DNA of 34,417 nucleotides from assembly GCA_050950205.1 (NCBI GenBank), contig JBMNHF010000009.1, positions 1 to 34,417 of the forward strand. The letters are read 5' to 3'. Positions 7,804 to 17,335 of the stretch are shown one piece after another. Every line of letters begins with the position of its first letter. Positions within the stretch are counted from its first letter, which is position 1. The DNA is from WRAV01 sp050950205 (GTDB lineage: Bacteria; Bacillota; Clostridia; Oscillospirales; Ruminococcaceae). Below the pieces are notes generated by a model. The model ran no database searches, was not told the DNA's origin, and was given only the letters and a program-made list of their open reading frames with translations. The position numbers and the translations under genes are program-made.

Positions 7804-9312
7804 TCAAACGGCAAAGCGCTCCCATATCGTATCCAGCGCCGCGCTGACTGCCCGGTATTTTTCATATTTTTCCCGGTAGATTTTGGTCATCTCTTCTCTT
7901 GGTTCCACGGTGGCGTGGATGCGAACCATTTCTCTGGCTGCTTCGGGATAATTTAGATAAACGCCTGCAGCCACCGCTGCTGCCATGGCGCATCCAAGAG
8001 CTCCCAGCTCCTTGACCCGCACCGTCTCGATGGGGAAGCCCAGGACATCGGCAAACATCTGCACCCAGAAGGGGGAGTTGACCACTCCGCCCGCCATGCG
8101 AATGGTTTTGGGAGGGGTCCGCGCCGACAGCAGCCGGTCAATATGGGTTTTGTGAGAGTAGGCGACCCCTTCGTAAACAGCACGAGCCATATGGGCTTTT
8201 CGATGGTAGGTGGTCAGCCCCACAAAAGCTCCTTTGCCCAAAGGATGGGCATTGGTGCCATAGAGGAAGGGCAGAAAATAAACATCGCATTTGTCGGCGG
8301 GAACCGAAGCCGCCAGATCATCAATATGTTGATACAGCTTCTTACCCTTAGAAATGGGCTCGTTCTCCAAACAGTTTTGAATCAGCCATTCCAGATTTCC
8401 GGCGGAAGTGGCGCTGCACTCCTCAATAAGGTAGTATCCCGGTATGGCATAGAGGGAGTTCATGGCAATGCTGCCATCCACAATAGGCTCCCGAGAGATA
8501 AACTCGTTGATGCTCCAGGTGCCCGCTATGGTGCACAGTGCTTCGGGATGGGTGACATCCAAGGCAATGGCACAGGAATCGATATCGAACATACCTCCGG
8601 CTACCGGTGTTCCCTGGGGCAATCCCGTCAGCTGAGATGCCTGTGCAGTCACATATCCGGCCACCTCGCTGGAATAACAAAGAGGCGGAAGTTTTTCATA
8701 CACCTCTCCAATGCCAAAGGCCTCCAGCATCTTGGGGTCAAAGCGGACATGGCGGATATCCATCAATCCGGAACCGGAAATGTCGGTGGCTTCGCTGCGG
8801 GCTACTCCGGTGAGGCGAAACCGTATGTAATCCTTAACGGAAAACACATACTCGATGTTGTCGTAGACCTCTGGCTCATGCTCCTTCATCCAAGCGAGAA
8901 GGGAAACCTGCTGACAGGCCATTAATTGTTGGCAAAGCTGAGGATATAGTCTTTCGAAGGTGCCGTCCTGCCGCCACTGTTCGGGATATCTCCAAGCTCG
9001 GTTATCGGTGGATACAATCCCCTGATAGGCAGGTTTTCCGTCTTTTCCCCAGGGATACAACCCCTTGCCGTGGCCACAGACCGCCACACCGATGACAGCG
9101 TTGGGGTCGATGGCCGATTTTTCCAGCACATCCCGAACGCAGGCACAGTTGCTAAGCCACAGCTCCTCCATGTCCCGTTCGGTGTATCCGGGGTGGGGGG
9201 TGGAAATAGGTGTTTGCCGGGAGGCCACGGCAATCTCCTGGCCCTGCAGATCAAATACCGCCGCTTTGATGACGGTGCCTCCGTTATCCAGACCGATTGC
9301 GTAGCGTTTCAT
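7804..9312 (-). CDS. lyxK: FGGY-family carbohydrate kinase, L-xylulose kinase-like
   Basis: ATP-dependent sugar kinase of 502 residues, predicted to phosphorylate L-xylulose at C5. The start at 9312 (MKRYAIGLDNGGT) follows AAAGGAG. Both actin-like halves are present: the phosphate loop IGLDNGGTVIKA, GYTERDMEELW, GHGKGLYPWG, STDNRAW, the catalytic aspartate region AGGMFDID, and the adenosine motif RMAGGVVNSPFWVQMFADV. The overall match, for instance ERDMEELW, SLLAWMKEHEPE and FLPFLYGTNA, resembles E. coli LyxK more than xylulokinase, glycerol kinase or ribulokinase. The flanking 3-epimerase and 4-epimerase are exactly the enzymes needed for L-xylulose-5-P. The substrate specificity is an inference from family likeness and context. 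Confidence 0.88.
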   Translation of the reverse strand: MKRYAIGLDNGGTVIKAAVFDLQGQEIAVASRQTPISTPHPGYTERDMEELWLSNCACVRDVLEKSAIDPNAVIGVAVCGHGKGLYPWGKDGKPAYQGIVSTDNRAWRYPEQWRQDGTFERLYPQLCQQLMACQQVSLLAWMKEHEPEVYDNIEYVFSVKDYIRFRLTGVARSEATDISGSGLMDIRHVRFDPKMLEAFGIGEVYEKLPPLCYSSEVAGYVTAQASQLTGLPQGTPVAGGMFDIDSCAIALDVTHPEALCTIAGTWSINEFISREPIVDGSIAMNSLYAIPGYYLIEECSATSAGNLEWLIQNCLENEPISKGKKLYQHIDDLAASVPADKCDVYFLPFLYGTNAHPLGKGAFVGLTTYHRKAHMARAVYEGVAYSHKTHIDRLLSARTPPKTIRMAGGVVNSPFWVQMFADVLGFPIETVRVKELGALGCAMAAAVAAGVYLNYPEAAREMVRIHATVEPREEMTKIYREKYEKYRAVSAALDTIWERFAV

Positions 9313-9370
9313 AACCGCTCCTTTCTCGGGTGTGTTGGCCAAACCCGCCAATGAGAGCCTCATACCTAAC

Positions 9371-10219
9371 TTATAGCTTCATGGCCGCCTCAAACTGCTC
9401 CTGCAGGAACAGCCGATTTTCCCTCGCAATTTCTTTCCAATTTTCTTCTCCCAGGTGCCAGAATTCCGCCACATATCGGCGCACTCCTTGGTCATAGAGG
9501 GTGCGAATGGCAAAGGGAAAGGCTACCTGTCCGGTGCCGTAGGGAATCTCCCGGTATTTTCCGGGTACCGTCTCCTTGAGGTGGGCCGCTGCAATATGAC
9601 CTTTTCCGGTGCGGATGTCCTGACAAACATATTGGGTTGCATTGGAGATATTGCCGATGTCGGGGTAGACCTGCAGGTAGGGGGAATTTATTTCCTCCAC
9701 ATAATACATGGCCTTTTGGATGGTGTTCATAAAGTCATTTTCCATGGTTTCCAGAGCAAGAGTCACCCCATAGCTTGCGGCATAGGCCACACCCTTGCGC
9801 AAATTCCGCAGAAACCGCTCTTTGGTGGCGGCACTGGAAACTTCCCCGTAGTAGCAGTCATACCCTTGCAGCTGAATGATCCGGATTCCCATAAAAGCTG
9901 CCAGCCGGACTGCTTTTGCCAGCAATTGAAGCGCTTGTTCCTCTGCGCCGGGCAGGCCGCTTCCCAAAGGGAAGCGGCGCTGCGCGCTAAAGCAGATGCT
10001 CTCGATAGGAAGATCGGCTTGCCGGCTGGCCCACAGAACCTGCTCCATTTCTTGTTGGCTCCAATCCAACCGGGCGATGCGGGCGTCCGACTCATCGATG
10101 CTCAGCTCCATAAAATCGTAACCCGCCCCTTTGGCCTCGGTCAGCCGTTCCGTCCAGTCCAGATGATTGGGCAGAGCCTTTTCGTAGATGCCAAGTCGCC
10201 ACTGTTGCCACAGCTTCAT
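9371..10219 (-). CDS. ulaE: L-xylulose-5-phosphate 3-epimerase (UlaE/SgbU family)
   Basis: TIM-barrel epimerase of 283 residues converting L-xylulose-5-P to L-ribulose-5-P. The sequence follows E. coli UlaE/SgbU closely: LGIYEKALP, YDFMELSIDESDARIARLDW, SAQRRFPLGS, GIRIIQLQGYDCYYGE, VYPDIGNISN. Likely metal and catalytic residues are the glutamates in ALETMEND and VAEFWHLG, the aspartate of YPDIGN and the histidine of AAHLKET. I chose the ATG at 10219 because GAGGAG precedes it; an earlier in-frame ATG has no ribosome binding site. It lies between the dehydrogenase and kinase genes in one strand-collinear block. Confidence 0.93.
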   Translation of the reverse strand: MKLWQQWRLGIYEKALPNHLDWTERLTEAKGAGYDFMELSIDESDARIARLDWSQQEMEQVLWASRQADLPIESICFSAQRRFPLGSGLPGAEEQALQLLAKAVRLAAFMGIRIIQLQGYDCYYGEVSSAATKERFLRNLRKGVAYAASYGVTLALETMENDFMNTIQKAMYYVEEINSPYLQVYPDIGNISNATQYVCQDIRTGKGHIAAAHLKETVPGKYREIPYGTGQVAFPFAIRTLYDQGVRRYVAEFWHLGEENWKEIARENRLFLQEQFEAAMKL

Positions 10220-10267
10220 ATGATTTCTCCTCAAACTACATCAAAGAACCGTTTGTTTGGTTCCGTG

Positions 10268-11341
10268 TTAAAATGTAATGGCAACTTTTAAATCGCCATA
10301 TTTTCCGGTAGCGTATTCAAAAGCCTGCTCCCACTCCTCAATGGGAAAGCATCTCGAAACAACGCCGTCGGTTTTCAGGTTTCCGTTGGCAATGTTCTCA
10401 ATGACAAAGGGATAGCAGTAGGGAGAGAGGTGGGCTCCCAAAACATCCAGCTCTTTGCGGTCCCCGATAATGGACCAATCTAAAGTGGTGGGCTGGGAGA
10501 ATACTGAAAACTCCACAAAGCGTCCCAGCTTGCGAATCATGTTCATTCCCTGCAGAACCGAGGAGGGGTGCCCCGTAGCTTCGATGTAGACATCGCAGCC
10601 GTATCCGTCGGTCAACTCCATCACCTTGGCCACCACATCCTCTTTACCGGGATTCATCACCAAATCGGCACCGAACTCCTTGGCTTTTTCCAAGCGGCTG
10701 TCAATCATATCCAGTACAATCAGCTTGGCGGGATTCTTCATACGAAGATAGGTGACCATTCCAAGGCCCAGAGTTCCTGCTCCCGAGAGCACCACCACAT
10801 CATCGCACTGGACATTGCCCCGGTCGACACAGTGTTTGGAGCAGCCATAAGGCTCGATGAGCAGGGCAGCCTCCAGGCTCAGTTTCTTGGGCACCTTGTG
10901 CACCACCGAGTGTTTGGGGTAGCGGACATACTCTGCCATACCGCCGTTATTTTCGGACTGGAAGCCGAAGATGTTATGGGGTTGGCACATCCAGTACCGC
11001 CCCGAGGTGCAAAACTTGCACTCCCCACAGGGAAGAATCTGGTCGGCGATGATGCGCTCCCCAATCTCAAAGCCTTTTACGTTTTCGCCCAGCTCTACAA
11101 TGGTTCCCAAAAACTCGTGACCGGGAATAAAGGGAGGTTTGACCCAAGAGGGCTGCATCTCATCTCCCCAGAACATGGCAGCTCCGTGGGAGCATTTTAA
11201 ATCTCCGGCACAGATTCCGCAGGCTTCTGTTTTGATGATGATGTCGTCCGGTCCGCAGGTGGGAGTGGGGTAGGCAAGCTCCAGCCTGTAATCGTCGCTT
11301 CCGTAAGCTACCAAAGCTTTCATGGTTTTGGGTATACTCAT
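10268..11341 (-). CDS. Zinc-dependent polyol dehydrogenase (MDR family, erythritol/L-threitol dehydrogenase-like)
   Basis: NAD(P)-dependent medium-chain dehydrogenase of 357 residues. Catalytic zinc ligands are Cys44 (CGICAGD), His75 and Glu76 (PGHEFLG). A second structural zinc site is intact with Cys105, Cys108, Cys111 and Cys119. The cofactor fold has GAGTLGLG (about 191-198). The sequence strongly resembles EltD-type tetritol dehydrogenases (SHGAAMFWGDE, QPHNIFGF, LDWSIIGDRKELDVLGAHL). In this locus the next step is an L-xylulose kinase, so the likely reaction is oxidation of a pentitol (L-arabitol or xylitol) at C4 to L-xylulose. The sequence shows the enzyme class; the substrate is inferred. 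AAAGGTGAT lies before the start. Confidence 0.87.
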   Translation of the reverse strand: MSIPKTMKALVAYGSDDYRLELAYPTPTCGPDDIIIKTEACGICAGDLKCSHGAAMFWGDEMQPSWVKPPFIPGHEFLGTIVELGENVKGFEIGERIIADQILPCGECKFCTSGRYWMCQPHNIFGFQSENNGGMAEYVRYPKHSVVHKVPKKLSLEAALLIEPYGCSKHCVDRGNVQCDDVVVLSGAGTLGLGMVTYLRMKNPAKLIVLDMIDSRLEKAKEFGADLVMNPGKEDVVAKVMELTDGYGCDVYIEATGHPSSVLQGMNMIRKLGRFVEFSVFSQPTTLDWSIIGDRKELDVLGAHLSPYCYPFVIENIANGNLKTDGVVSRCFPIEEWEQAFEYATGKYGDLKVAITF

Positions 11342-11368
11342 GGCTGTATCACCTTTCTATCAATCAAT

Positions 11369-12494
11369 TTAGCGAATCCGCTCCCCGGTTTGAGGATGGA
11401 ATAAATGGGTTTTTTCTGCCTTGAATTCCAGCTGCACCATTTGGCCTCGTTCAAAATATACGGCATCCGGGGTGGCCATGTTTAGCAACGCAGCACCCAC
11501 CCGCACGCCGATTCTGCGCTCATCGCCTAAATTTTCATAAAAGGCAATGGGTACAAAGCTGCCTGCGTTTTCTGATTTTGCCACCCTTACGTCCACCGGG
11601 CGGACTCCCAGGGTTACCTCCATGCCGTCATGAATGAGAGCATCGTACCGCTCCGGCACCTCCACTCGCAAATCACTGTCGGCAAAGGTGAACAGAAAGC
11701 CCCGGCCTGTTTTTACAATGGTGGAGCGAAGCAGGTTCATGGGGGGCTCCCCGATAAATCCGGCTACAAATTCGTTGGCGGGGTTGTCGTACACCTCCAG
11801 AGGGGTGCCCATTTGCTGAAGCTCCCCGTCCTTCATAATGACAATACGGTCTGCCAACGACATCGCCTCCATCTGGTCGTGGGTGACGATGATGGTGGTG
11901 CATTTGATTTCGTGATGCATCCTCTTGATTTCATGCCGCAGGGTCTGGCGCATTTTTCCGTCCAGATGGCTTAGGGGTTCATCCAGCAGAAGAAGTCCCG
12001 GCCGGCGAACAATGGCTCTGGCGATGTTTACCCCGCTGTTTTTGTCCGCCGGATAGGGCAGGGGGCTTCATATCCAGCAGGTCATCCACCTTGAGAAGGG
12101 GGGCCACATATTCTACAGCTTTTTTTATCTCCTCGTCCGATTTCCCCTTAGCCCGCATATTAAAGGCCAAATTTTCGTAAACCGTCAGGGGAGGGTAGAG
12201 GGCGTAATCCTCAAAGGCCAGGCCAATGTTGCGGTCCTTTGGCTTGAGATCGTTGATGCGCACGTTGCCAATATAGGCGTTTCCGGCTGTGATTTCTTCC
12301 AGTCCTGCAATCATGCGCAGGGTGGTGGATTTACCACATCCGGAAGGCCCTAAAATACCGATAAATTCGCCGTCATTGCAAGTAAAAGATAGGTTGTTGA
12401 CAGCATAGTCATTGAGCTGTTTCTTTTTTCGGAACAGTTTTTTATCCTGATTGTCGTAGCGCTTATAGATGTTTTCCAGTACCAGCTGTGCCAA
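11369..12494 (-). CDS. ABC transporter ATPase, CUT1/UgpC-like (first of a pair), frameshifted
   Basis: Nucleotide-binding subunit of the sugar/polyol importer. The first part has Walker A GPSGCGKSTTLR (residues 49-60), a Q-loop that reads FEDYALYP with Glu95 in place of the usual Gln, and the signature LSGGQKQR. The second part, in another frame, has Walker B LLLLDEPLSHLD, the H-loop IVTHDQMEAMSLADR and a C-terminal TOBE-like domain. One extra base in the C4 run 12031-12034 causes the break: removing it restores SGGQKQRVNIARAIV and yields 374 residues, the normal length. It starts 5 bases after the partner ATPase stops. The break is more probably an artefact than decay, since every flanking gene of the operon is expected to be functional. 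Confidence 0.88.
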
Positions 12495-12499
12495 TTCCC

Positions 12500-13657
12500 T
12501 TACCCCCTTTCACTCATTGTCATGCCCTGAGGGCGGATATGGCTTTCTGCCTGACTGCGAATGATATACTTTTGGGTTTGCCCGTCAAAAAAGATGGCGT
12601 TTTTCATGTTGAGCCGAATATAAACAGGCTGGTCGATGCTGGCCTGCGTATCGTTGGGAGCCACAAGGGAGAGGTGGGTGCCGTTGATGTCCACCGTCAT
12701 GACCACCTTGTTGCCGATAGGCTCGTTGGCATAAACAATACCTGCCAAAAAGTCCTCCTGAGGCGTAAAGGAAAACGCAATATCATTGCCCCGAATTCCA
12801 ACATCCACCTGACGATACTGGGCTTTACGCAAAACATGGGCGGCATCTTCTTCCATGGGCAAAGCCTTCTGCTGCCCCAGAGCCCTTACCCCCAGGTAGC
12901 CATTTTCCTCCACCAGTTCACCGGGGAAGATATTGATTTCCGGCTCTCCGAACAGGCGGGCCACAAATTCATTGCAGGGAGTGTAGTACATTTCCAGACT
13001 GGTGCCCAACTGCTCAATTATTCCGTGATTTAATACGGCAATGCGATCAGCCAGGGACATTGCCTCCATGTAGTCGTGGGTTACGTAGATGGTGGTGGAA
13101 TTAAAGGAGCTTTGCATTTCTTTCAGCTCCCCCCTCATAAAGTGGCGGAGTTTGGCGTCCAAGTGGGCCAAAGGCTCATCCATCAGGAACACATTGGGGT
13201 TTCGCACCAAACACCGCCCAATGGCCACCCGCTGCCGCTGTCCGTTGGAAAGCTGGCTGGGCTTGCGCTCCCACAGATGGTCGATTTTCATCATTTTGGT
13301 TACCCGCTCCACCTGTTGGCGGATGGTGGCTTCGTCCTGCCGGTAAAGCTTGCTGCGCATGGGAGAAGCAATGTTGTCATAAACACTCAGGTGGGGATAC
13401 AGGGCATAGTTTTCAAACACCATGGACACGTTGCGGTACATGGGTTCGACGTGATTGACGATTTCGTCTCCGATTTTTATCAGCCCCTCCTGAGGGAACT
13501 CCACACCAGCAATGATTTTGAGCAGTGTTGTTTTTCCAGCTCCCGCCGGGCCGAACAGAACAAAAAATTCATTGTCCTGTATATCCAAATCCAGCCCGTC
13601 AAGAGCCACCTTTTTCCCGTAACGCTTGACAATGCGCTCCAGAGTTATGCGAGCCAT
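12500..13657 (-). CDS. ABC transporter ATPase, CUT1/UgpC-like (second of a pair)
   Basis: Intact 385-residue ATPase with an MRP/TOBE C-terminal extension. Walker A is GPAGAGKTTLLK (36-47), Walker B is VFLMDEPLAHLD (156-167), and the H-loop is IYVTHDYMEAMSLADR. Two positions depart from the family: the Q-loop has Glu82 (MVFENYALYPH) and the signature is LSNGQRQR (136-143) with Asn for Gly. It is clearly different from the neighbouring ATPase, so the importer probably uses a heterodimer, as described for the glycerol importer GlpSTPQV of Rhizobium. The gene lies 13 bases after the permease stop behind a GGAGGGA site and 5 bases before the partner ATPase. Confidence 0.92.
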   Translation of the reverse strand: MARITLERIVKRYGKKVALDGLDLDIQDNEFFVLFGPAGAGKTTLLKIIAGVEFPQEGLIKIGDEIVNHVEPMYRNVSMVFENYALYPHLSVYDNIASPMRSKLYRQDEATIRQQVERVTKMMKIDHLWERKPSQLSNGQRQRVAIGRCLVRNPNVFLMDEPLAHLDAKLRHFMRGELKEMQSSFNSTTIYVTHDYMEAMSLADRIAVLNHGIIEQLGTSLEMYYTPCNEFVARLFGEPEINIFPGELVEENGYLGVRALGQQKALPMEEDAAHVLRKAQYRQVDVGIRGNDIAFSFTPQEDFLAGIVYANEPIGNKVVMTVDINGTHLSLVAPNDTQASIDQPVYIRLNMKNAIFFDGQTQKYIIRSQAESHIRPQGMTMSERG

Positions 13658-13670
13658 GTGATCCCTCCAT

Positions 13671-14531
13671 TTATCCCTTGACGGCGCCGAAACTCAGGCC
13701 CCGAACCAGATGCTTTTGAATAAAGAGGCAGGCGATGATTTCTGGCAGAACCGCAATCAGAGCAGCCACCGCCACCTGTCCGTAGTGTACCGTGTCCGAA
13801 GCAATGTAGCGCAGAGATGTAATTGTAATGGTTTGAATGTTAAATCCGCTGAGCACCAACGGGAAGGTAAAGCTGTTCCAAGCAAAGATAAAGGCCAGCA
13901 GCCCCGATGCCACAAGACCGGGCTTAATGAGGGGAACCAATGTTTTGAAAAAGACATCGAACCATTGGTAGCCGTCCAGTTGGGCTGCCTGCTCCACCTC
14001 CACGCTGATATCCTCGAAATAACCGCGTACCACCCAGATGAGCAGAGGCATGGTGATCAGCTGATAGACCCAGATCAGGCCAAAATAGGTGTCGTACAGG
14101 CCGATTTTCTGGAAGATGAGAAACACCGGGAGAATGACCATAATTTCAGGGGCAAATTTGAAGGAAAGAATCTGAAAAGCCACGTCTTCCTTCTTTTTAA
14201 AGTCATACCGGGCCAAGGCATAGGCTGCCGGAACCCCTGCCACCACAGTAACCAGTACAGCGCCACCGGAAACCACCAGGTTTTGAAAAAACGCCTTGAA
14301 ATAGTCCGTTCCCAGCAGAACAGCTCTGTAGTTATCCAAAGTGGGGGTAAACACAAAAACAGTGTTGTACATTTCGGCATCTGCCTTAAAAGAGCAGATC
14401 ACCATCCATACCAATGGAAACAGGGCAAACAGGGCATAGAGGGTCAATCCCAGATTGCGCCCAAAATCCTCCAAAATTATCATGAATTTGCGATTTTGGT
14501 TGGAGTCCACCAGTTGGGTTTGCTGCGACAT
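13671..14531 (-). CDS. ABC transporter permease, MalG-like (CUT1)
   Basis: Inner-membrane permease of 286 residues with six predicted helices. The EAA loop that docks on the ATPase is visible as VEQAAQLDGYQWFDVFFKTL. N-terminal LFALFPLVWMVICSFK and the C-terminal LVRGLSFGAVKG are typical MalG-family ends. It is the second permease of the importer, 15 bases after the MalF-like partner stops and 13 bases before the first ATPase gene starts. An AGGGAGG-like site precedes the ATG. Confidence 0.92.
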   Translation of the reverse strand: MSQQTQLVDSNQNRKFMIILEDFGRNLGLTLYALFALFPLVWMVICSFKADAEMYNTVFVFTPTLDNYRAVLLGTDYFKAFFQNLVVSGGAVLVTVVAGVPAAYALARYDFKKKEDVAFQILSFKFAPEIMVILPVFLIFQKIGLYDTYFGLIWVYQLITMPLLIWVVRGYFEDISVEVEQAAQLDGYQWFDVFFKTLVPLIKPGLVASGLLAFIFAWNSFTFPLVLSGFNIQTITITSLRYIASDTVHYGQVAVAALIAVLPEIIACLFIQKHLVRGLSFGAVKG

Positions 14532-14546
14532 GAGTTTCCCTCCTTA

Positions 14547-15470
14547 TCAGTAACCCTGTGCCTGTTTGGCCAATTTGCGTTGACGCTTGACCAAAAACTT
14601 GGCTGAAAGATTGACCACTGTCCACAGTACCAGCAAATAGGGAAGAGCCGACCCCAATCTCTGATATTGGAAGGCGGTCATATAGCCGGTGAGAGAAATG
14701 TTCATCAAAGTGTCCCCCGGGCCACCCTTGGTCAGTGCGTAGATGATACCAAACTCCTGAAGCGAAGCCATCAACCGAAACAGCAGCGCAATGTACATAA
14801 AGGGTTTGAGCATGGGAAGGGTGAGAGTTTTGAAGATAAACCAGCGGCTGGCGCCGTCTACTTCGGCAGCCTCAAAAGGAGACTTGGGGAGAGATTGAAG
14901 CCCTGCTAGAACCAGAAGCAGAATAAAGGGCGTGTTGACCCAAGTGTCGATTAATACCGCGGTAAACATGGCTGTCGAGTGACTGGATGCCCAGGGAAAT
15001 CCAAATACTCCAAAGATATTCAGCAGTTTTTCCAGCACACCGATGGAGTTAGAGGTCATCAGCTGCCAGATTAGAACGGCGATCGCCGGGGCAACCATGA
15101 GCGGGAAGGTAAACAGCACCTTGAGGATGCGGCTGAACCGGGTATCTTTGCGCAACAGCAAAGCGATAATGGTACCTAAAATCATTTGTGTTCCGGTGGA
15201 GAATACAGCGTACTTTATGGTCACCCACAAGGCATGGTAGAAGCTGGGGTCGCTCAGGGTGCCGATCCAGTTTTTCAGTCCAATAAATTTCCAGTTGGGA
15301 AGCCGGAAGGAATAGTTGGTGAGAGAGAGAAATATTGCCGTTAAAAACGGGATCATGATGCCGATGAGAATCAAAAGCCCCGGCGCAATAATGTAGTAGG
15401 GGCGCATTCGAATCTTTTTGGGCACCTCGTTATAATTGATGTCTGAATGGGAGACATTCGGTTTTTGCAT
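14547..15470 (-). CDS. ABC transporter permease, MalF/UgpA-like (CUT1)
   Basis: Inner-membrane permease of 307 residues with six predicted helices. The EAA motif reads EAAEVDGASRWFIFKTLTLP. IAPGLLILIGIMIPFLTAIF near residue 28 is the first helix. It pairs with the following MalG-like permease to form the channel. Its start (15470) has AAAGGGGG eight bases upstream. It is separated from the binding-protein gene by 105 bases containing a perfect 15-bp hairpin, the arrangement often seen where binding protein is made in excess of membrane subunits. Confidence 0.92.
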   Translation of the reverse strand: MQKPNVSHSDINYNEVPKKIRMRPYYIIAPGLLILIGIMIPFLTAIFLSLTNYSFRLPNWKFIGLKNWIGTLSDPSFYHALWVTIKYAVFSTGTQMILGTIIALLLRKDTRFSRILKVLFTFPLMVAPAIAVLIWQLMTSNSIGVLEKLLNIFGVFGFPWASSHSTAMFTAVLIDTWVNTPFILLLVLAGLQSLPKSPFEAAEVDGASRWFIFKTLTLPMLKPFMYIALLFRLMASLQEFGIIYALTKGGPGDTLMNISLTGYMTAFQYQRLGSALPYLLVLWTVVNLSAKFLVKRQRKLAKQAQGY

Positions 15471-15516
15471 TGGGGTTCCCCCTTTGTAATGGAAAGGTAA
15501 AATGTTTGCTTTTGAA

Positions 15517-15551
15517 ATCTGCCGTATCCGGAGTTCCCGGATACGGCAGAT
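15517..15551 (-). other. Intercistronic hairpin after the substrate-binding protein gene
   Basis: A perfect 15-bp stem (15517-15531 with 15537-15551) around a 5-base loop, 24 bases after the binding-protein stop and 46 bases before the permease start. There is no strong T-run. It probably stabilises the binding-protein message or causes partial termination, which would make this protein more abundant than the membrane parts. Confidence 0.7.
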
Positions 15552-15575
15552 CTTAGTCGCTCAGGATTGGCCGGT

Positions 15576-17073
15576 TTAATAATAATCTGACAGGTCAATA
15601 TCCGATACAGCCTTGTCGATTTTTGCTTTGAGAGCGTTCATACCTTCTTCGACCGATTTATACTGTCCGGCAACGATATCCTGCAAGGTAGCGGCCCATT
15701 CGGTTGTGGTCTCGAAGAAATAGGGCTGAGGAGTGAAGAGAATGGTAGTGCTGTCGATGGTAGCGTTAAAGGTTTCAATATAGCCAGGCTGTTTGGCCAT
15801 CTTGCTCTTAAAGCCCTCAGATTCCCAAACAGAGGTTCTGGCAGGGTCTAAGCTGTTCATGTCCACAGAAGCGTAGTGGGCAAATTCCTTGCTGGTAAAG
15901 TACATCAGGAACATCCACGCAGCGTCCTTGTTCTTGGAAGCGCTGTTCATAGCCATAGCCCAGGTCCAGTAGTTGGAATTGGGGGTATCGCCTTCCTTGG
16001 CAACCGGCATCACAGTCCAGGCAATGTTTCCGGCCTCTTGGGAAGCGCCGTCCCAGTTCTGGTGAATGCCGTTGTTGTCAGCGTCAAACATCATGGCTGC
16101 TTTGCCGGCACCCAGATCGGCGCCTGCCTCGTACCAGGTATAGTTGGACCAAGAGCTGGATCCGCCACGCTTAATAAGCTCTACCCAGAATTCGGTCATG
16201 GCAATGGCTTCGGGGGAGTTGACCATGGAAATCAGCTTGTTGTCCTGCTGAATGAAGTCCACGGCACCAAAGTTGGCATAAGTACTCATGTATCCGGGAT
16301 GGATGGTGCCCCAGTCACGAGCGCCGCGCAGAGCGATGGCGTAGGAGCCGGGTCCGTTCCACTCTTGCAGGGCGTCGCAAACTTTCAGCAGTTCATCATA
16401 GGTTTTGGGAACTTCCAGATTGTTTTCGGCAAAGGCACGTTTGTTATATGCCAGAGAGTAAATTTCGAAGGCAAGAGGCAGAGCAAGCTGGGCACCTTCT
16501 CCCACAGGGTATCCGGGAATGCCGTTCCATCTCAGGGCAGCCACGGCACTGGGAACAATGTCCTCAAAATCGTAGTCGGAAGTAATCTTGGAAGGATCGC
16601 TCAGGTAGTTGTCCAGATCCTCTACAAAGCCTGCGGTGGAGTAGTCCCAAAGCTGATAGGCTCCGGACATGAACAGATCCGGGTCACCGCTACGGCTGGA
16701 CAGGGAGGTGGAAAGCTTATCGAAGTAGCTGGCCTCGGGAGTAATGGAATACTCTACTTTGATGCCGGTTTTTTCGGTGAACTCGGGCAGCTTGGAAACA
16801 ATGGCATCGGCTACAGTATGCTGTACAAAGCTAACCTTAACGGTAGAACCCTCATACTGCTTCCAATTGAACTGGTCGGAGCTTTGAGCCTGTTGCTGAG
16901 CTTCGGACACATTGGTCTGAGGAGCAGGAGCAGCAGCACTGCTACCGGCGGCAGCCGAACTGCTGCTGGGGGGAGTTTGAGCGGAACCTCCGCATCCCGC
17001 AAACAATCCGATCACCATAGCAAGAACCAGGGAAAAGAGAAATACCCTGTTTAAAGTGCTTGGTCTGACTCAT
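15576..17073 (-). CDS. Extracellular solute-binding lipoprotein (SBP_bac_1 type) of the polyol importer
   Basis: Lipid-anchored binding protein that delivers substrate to the CUT1 importer. The long open frame starts only at 17018, inside the signal peptide, and has no ribosome binding site there. An ATG at 17073 behind AAGGAGG reads MSQTKHFKQ, and dropping one base from the C3 run 17045-17047 joins it to VFLFSLVLAMVIGLFAGC. That restores a positively charged N-terminus, hydrophobic core and lipobox, and gives about 498 residues. After the anchor comes a Ser/Ala/Pro-rich linker. The mature domain has the family traits KVSFVQHTVAD, YNKRAFAENNLEVPKTYDEL, and DADNNGIHQNWDG. Many Trp and Tyr residues fit a carbohydrate or polyol pocket. 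It heads the transport part of the operon, downstream of the two-component genes. Confidence 0.88.
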
Positions 17074-17138
17074 GGATCAATAACCTCCTTATTCCTTGTC
17101 AATGTCAACATGCGGCTTCCAATCTTGCCTTGAACTTT

Positions 17139-17167
17139 ATTGTAGAAAAAGTCCAATGAAATAGAAA
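17139..17167 (-). promoter_or_regulatory. Possible promoter of the binding protein-transport-catabolic operon
   Basis: On the minus strand TTTCTA (17167-17162) and TACAAT (17144-17139) are 17 bases apart, about 65 bases before the proposed start at 17073. The match to consensus is moderate. The gap 17074-17335 is AT-rich without genes. A sequence resembling a CcpA site with one mismatch (TGTAACCGTTTGAA, 17302-17289) lies further upstream; this is weak evidence for catabolite control. Confidence 0.35.
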
Positions 17168-17335
17168 TGCAGATATTTTTGAAATTCAGCAATCTTTTAT
17201 GAGAGGTTTGACAACTCCTTAACAAACAGTAAATATTTTAAGATAGTTATCAAAATTTTTAGGCAAAATATGTATGTAACAAATTAAATTCAAACGGTTA
17301 CAGAATTGATTTTTATACATATTGTCTAGTTATTC

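Noticed and set aside
11941..12080. Programmed frameshifting in the ABC ATPase, FolD and Fhs genes
   Set aside because: No conserved slippery site with a downstream stimulator is known for these families, and similar breaks occur in many unrelated genes here, so indel errors explain them better.
17289..17302. CcpA (cre) operator upstream of the binding-protein gene
   Set aside because: It has one mismatch at a conserved position and sits far from the proposed promoter; mentioned only as weak evidence under the promoter entry.
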